The position numbers were made by a program, and so were the translations under genes. From an uncultured Eubacteriales bacterium (GTDB taxonomy: Bacteria > Bacillota > Clostridia > Oscillospirales > Acutalibacteraceae), in the NCBI GenBank assembly GCA_910580045.1, contig CAJTXF010000035.1, forward strand, positions 1 to 24,642: DNA of 24,642 nt, read 5' to 3'. Below are positions 22,342-24,642 of the stretch, in pieces (positions within the stretch are counted from its first letter, which is position 1; every line of letters starts with the position of its first letter). The notes beneath the pieces were generated by a model that was not told where the DNA came from, searched no databases, and saw only the letters and a program-made list of their open reading frames with translations.

Positions 22342-22917
22342 ATGCTGCACCAAATCGAGAGAATCGACTGGTCTGTTCTGAAATTTATTGATGGAAACTG
22401 CCACAACGCTGTTACTGACACGGTTTTTCCCTTTATCACCTATCTGGGGGAAGGGGGCGCGGTGTGGCTCCTGCTGGCCCTGGGGTTTATCCTGTTTGGA
22501 AAAAAGAGCGGGTGGCGTTCCACTGGCTGGGCCATGGTCCTGGCCATGCTGGCGGGCCTGCTGATTGGAGAGCTGGCCCTGAAAAACATCATTTGCCGGC
22601 CCAGGCCCTTTGAGTATATCTCCAGCGGCATGCGCCTGCTCATCCCCTTCCCCTCGGGATACTCCTTCCCCTCCGGGCACAGCTGCTCCTCCTTTGCGGC
22701 GGCTGTGGTGATTTTCCGGCGGGATAAGCGCTGGGGCGGCGGGGCCCTGGTGCTGGCAGGGCTGATTGCCTTTTCCCGGGTGTTCCTGTTTGTCCACTTC
22801 CCCTCAGACGTGCTGGCGGGGGCGCTGCTGGGCGTGCTGTGCGGATTGGGCGGCGTGGCTCTGTACCAGAGAGCGGCCAGGTTTTGGGAGAGCCGGGGAG
22901 AAGCCGGGAAAAAATGA
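22342..22917 (+). CDS. PAP2-family membrane phosphatase (undecaprenyl-diphosphatase-like)
   Basis: This 191-residue membrane protein carries the three PAP2 phosphatase motifs: K81-x6-R88-P89 (KNIICRPRP), PSGH with His 113 (SFPSGHS) and S145-R-V-x4-H152 (SRVFLFVHFPSDV). The last His is the expected nucleophile. About five hydrophobic helices are visible. The size and the FPSDV ending fit bacterial lipid-phosphate phosphatases of the BcrC/YodM/PgpB type, which recycle undecaprenyl pyrophosphate or dephosphorylate phosphatidylglycerol phosphate; the substrate is not certain. ATG 22342 follows AAGGAG (22329-22334) by 7 bases. Both ends of the gene abut non-coding sequence, so it is probably expressed alone. 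Confidence 0.88.
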   Translation: MLHQIERIDWSVLKFIDGNCHNAVTDTVFPFITYLGEGGAVWLLLALGFILFGKKSGWRSTGWAMVLAMLAGLLIGELALKNIICRPRPFEYISSGMRLLIPFPSGYSFPSGHSCSSFAAAVVIFRRDKRWGGGALVLAGLIAFSRVFLFVHFPSDVLAGALLGVLCGLGGVALYQRAARFWESRGEAGKK

Positions 22918-23300
22918 AAGGCCCGTCTGGCGGCTGGGTTTTGGTTTGGGGGGCGCTTTGGGGGAGGGAGGCGGCTGGCTGTCAGGCCCTTGCCGCAGAG
23001 GCAGCGGCAGCGTGCGGGAACGCTTAGCCTCCCAACGCCTGTGCTGGGCGTCCGCCTCTCAGAATCTTGCTGCATTCTGCGGCTTATGGGGCGGCGCGGA
23101 AGGGCTCGCTTCGCGAACTCTGGTGCCTCTGACGGACTTGGGATATAGGGTCAGCTTCTGCGTCTCTTTGGTTTTTGGCGCCGTCCTTTAAGGGCAAGGT
23201 CATGGGGATCCTGACGTTGGCTTCGCCAAGTCGCCCCGAACCCCGCCAGGGGGCAATCCCCCCTGGACCCCGAGATGGGCTTGCCGTTAGGTTGGTGCTT
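22918..23300 (+). repeat. Composite intergenic repeat, partial copy 3
   Basis: No gene is seen. Positions about 22979-23095 match 2786-2940 of copy 2 in the same orientation (shared GTCAGGCCCTTGCC, CGCTTAGCCTCCCAACGC, GGGCGTCCGCCTCTC and AATCTTGCT). The 39-base hairpin of copy 2 (2867-2905) is missing at 23060, where CCTCTC runs directly into AGAATCTTGC. The right part is diverged and holds its own hairpins: TTGGC-TTC-GCCAA (23218-23230) and a C/G-run hairpin near 23246-23268. It lies between the PAP2 gene and yaaA. Confidence 0.7.
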
Positions 23301-23338
23301 GCTTTTTGGAAAATCTCTGCCAGGAAGGATGTGGGGTC

Positions 23339-24085
23339 ATGCGCATTATCATCTCACCTGCGAAAAAAATGAACACAGATTCCGACAGCCTCCCCGTTGC
23401 CGGTCTGCCTCAATTTCTCCCTCAGACAGAGCGGCTGCTCTCTGCCCTCCGGGCCATGGAGCCAAAGGCTCTGCAGGCCCTCTGGAAGTGCAATGACTCC
23501 ATTGCCCAGCAGAACATCCAGCGCCTGAAGGCTATGGAGCTGCGTCAGGGCTTGACTCCCGCGATTTTGGCCTATGAAGGGATTCAATACCGCTATATGG
23601 CCCCTGGGGTCATGGATGCCGGCCAGCTGGAGTACCTGCAGGCCCATCTGCGGATTCTTTCCGGGTTTTACGGGATGCTGCGCCCCTTTGACGGGGTTGT
23701 CCCATACCGGCTGGAAATGCAGGCCAAGCTGTCTGTGGACGGTGCCAGGGATTTGTATGCCTTTTGGGGCCCGCGGCTGGGGGTTCAGCTGGCGGCAGAG
23801 GGCGGCTGGGTGCTGAATCTGGCCTCTAAAGAGTACAGCCGGGTGGTCATCCCCCATCTGGCGGGCACGCCGGTGCTGACCTGTGTGTTTGGGGAGTGGA
23901 AGGAGGGCCGCGTCATTGAGAAAGGGACCATGTGCAAAATGGCCCGGGGCCAGATGGTGCGCTGGCTGGCGGAGAACCGCCCGGAAAAGCCTGAGGACAT
24001 CCAGCGGTTTTCTGATTTGCGCTATCAGTTCCACAGGGAACTGTCAGATGAAACACAGTTTGTATTTTTGAAAGGAGAATGCTGA
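23339..24085 (+). CDS. yaaA: Peroxide stress protein YaaA (UPF0246 family)
   Basis: YaaA proteins bind DNA and limit hydrogen-peroxide damage, in E. coli by lowering free intracellular iron. The 248 residues match the family length. Family signatures are the N-terminal MRIIISPAKKMN, the central LSGFYGMLRPFDGVVPYRLEM, and LNLASKEYSRVV with the C-terminal KGTMCKMARGQMVRWL. The frame is open further upstream to 23306, but ATG 23339 gives the conserved N-terminus. It lies 10 bases after AGGAAGG (23322-23328). It overlaps nothing and is separated from bcp by a single base, so the two are surely one operon. I found no clear promoter in the repeat upstream. Confidence 0.9.
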   Translation: MRIIISPAKKMNTDSDSLPVAGLPQFLPQTERLLSALRAMEPKALQALWKCNDSIAQQNIQRLKAMELRQGLTPAILAYEGIQYRYMAPGVMDAGQLEYLQAHLRILSGFYGMLRPFDGVVPYRLEMQAKLSVDGARDLYAFWGPRLGVQLAAEGGWVLNLASKEYSRVVIPHLAGTPVLTCVFGEWKEGRVIEKGTMCKMARGQMVRWLAENRPEKPEDIQRFSDLRYQFHRELSDETQFVFLKGEC

Positions 24086-24086
24086 A

Positions 24087-24548
24087 ATGTTGGAAGTTGG
24101 AATGAAAGCGCCGGAGTTCACCCTGCCGGACAAGGAGGGGAACCTGGTCTCCCTGGGGGATTTTGCGGGCAAAAAGGTTGTGCTGTATTTTTATCCCCGG
24201 GACAACACCCCGGGCTGCACCCGGCAGGCCTGTGCTTTTGCGGGGGCCTATGAGGAGTTCAATAAAATCAACGCAGTGGTTATCGGCATAAGCAAGGACT
24301 CGGCTGCTTCTCACCAGAAGTTTGCCGAAAAGCATAGCCTGCCCTTTATTCTTCTGTCTGACCCGGAGCGCGCCGCAATCGAAGCCTACGGCGTGTGGCA
24401 GGAGAAGAAGAATTACGGGAAGGTGAGCATGGGTGTGGTGCGCTCTACCTTTGTGATTGACGAAAACGGTGTGATTGAAAAGGTCATGCCCAAGGTAAAG
24501 CCAGACACCAACGCGGCGGAAATTTTAGCCTATCTGCAGGAGGGCTGA
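24087..24548 (+). CDS. bcp: Thiol peroxidase of the Bcp/PrxQ type
   Basis: This 153-residue peroxiredoxin reduces hydrogen peroxide and organic peroxides using thioredoxin, in the cytoplasm. The motif YPRDNTPGCTRQAC gives the peroxidatic Cys 44 and a resolving Cys 49, the typical five-residue spacing of atypical 2-Cys PrxQ enzymes. Thr 41 and Pro 42 complete the active site, and the conserved Arg lies in VVRSTFVID. The length is normal. ATG 24087 begins one base after the yaaA stop; its AAAGGAG (24071-24077) lies inside the end of yaaA, so translation is probably coupled. Pairing with yaaA makes a compact peroxide-defence unit. Confidence 0.93.
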   Translation: MLEVGMKAPEFTLPDKEGNLVSLGDFAGKKVVLYFYPRDNTPGCTRQACAFAGAYEEFNKINAVVIGISKDSAASHQKFAEKHSLPFILLSDPERAAIEAYGVWQEKKNYGKVSMGVVRSTFVIDENGVIEKVMPKVKPDTNAAEILAYLQEG

Positions 24549-24567
24549 AACAGTGCCGGTTTTTGTG

Positions 24568-24590
24568 AGGGGAGAGTTGCCCCTGATTTT
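24568..24590 (+). terminator. Weak terminator-like hairpin after bcp
   Basis: AGGGG (24568-24572) pairs with CCCCT (24580-24584) over a seven-base loop, followed by GATTTT. The stem is only 5 bp, so it is at best a weak terminator. The rest of the window to 24642 shows no gene. Confidence 0.35.
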
Positions 24591-24642
24591 ATAGCCAGCG
24601 CACTTCAAAGGCTTAGGGCTTGTTTGAAAAATCGAAAACACC

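Overview
The window looks like a moderately high-GC chromosomal segment from an anaerobic, probably gut-dwelling member of the Clostridia, most likely Oscillospiraceae-like. The evidence is a Spo0A-type regulator, an LplABC-style oligosaccharide ABC importer with no ATPase gene of its own, an ABC-F ribosome protection-type protein, strong AGGAGG ribosome binding sites, and sigma-A promoters with 17-base spacing. Genus assignment is inference. No rRNA, tRNA, CRISPR array, transposase or phage gene was seen.

Layout. 1-640 is non-coding composite repeat. 642-2433 is an ABC-F gene with a promoter, a three-codon leader ORF, an attenuator-like terminator and a TTG start. 2434-3160 is a second copy of the composite repeat. 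3168-5165 is a compact run of pyridoxamine kinase, a small HExxH protein and a nucleotidyltransferase-domain protein. 5200-5890 is a self-contained unit for a small exported protein that seems to start at ATT. 5948-12490 is a carbohydrate locus: alpha-xylosidase (GH31, YicI type), a substrate-binding lipoprotein and two permeases, closed by a bidirectional terminator. A soluble hybrid histidine kinase (12555-15740, minus strand) converges on it. 16117-18009 is a GH2 glycosidase with its own promoter and terminator. 18223-19355 is a Spo0A-like regulator with a degenerate receiver domain and candidate 0A boxes. A Ca2+-type P-type ATPase follows on the minus strand (19535-22219), divergent from a PAP2 phosphatase (22342-22917). 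A third, partial repeat copy (22918-23300) precedes the peroxide-defence pair yaaA-bcp.

How the genes may work together. The importer probably brings in oligosaccharides. Neither GH31 nor GH2 has a signal peptide, so both should act in the cytoplasm. A YicI-type alpha-xylosidase beside a GH2 beta-glycosidase suggests xyloglucan-type or isoprimeverose-containing substrates, but this is inference. The transporter ATPase must be encoded elsewhere, as is usual for MsmX-dependent systems.

The items most worth a second look are three. First, the Spo0A-like protein has an intact DNA-binding domain, but the phospho-acceptor Asp is Glu and the acidic pocket and Lys are lost. Second, the intergenic composite repeat has one module inverted between copies and hairpin modules that are present in some copies and absent in others. 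Third, the ABC-F leader carries three copies of a self-complementary 9-mer arranged so that pairings around the terminator and around the ribosome binding site exclude each other.
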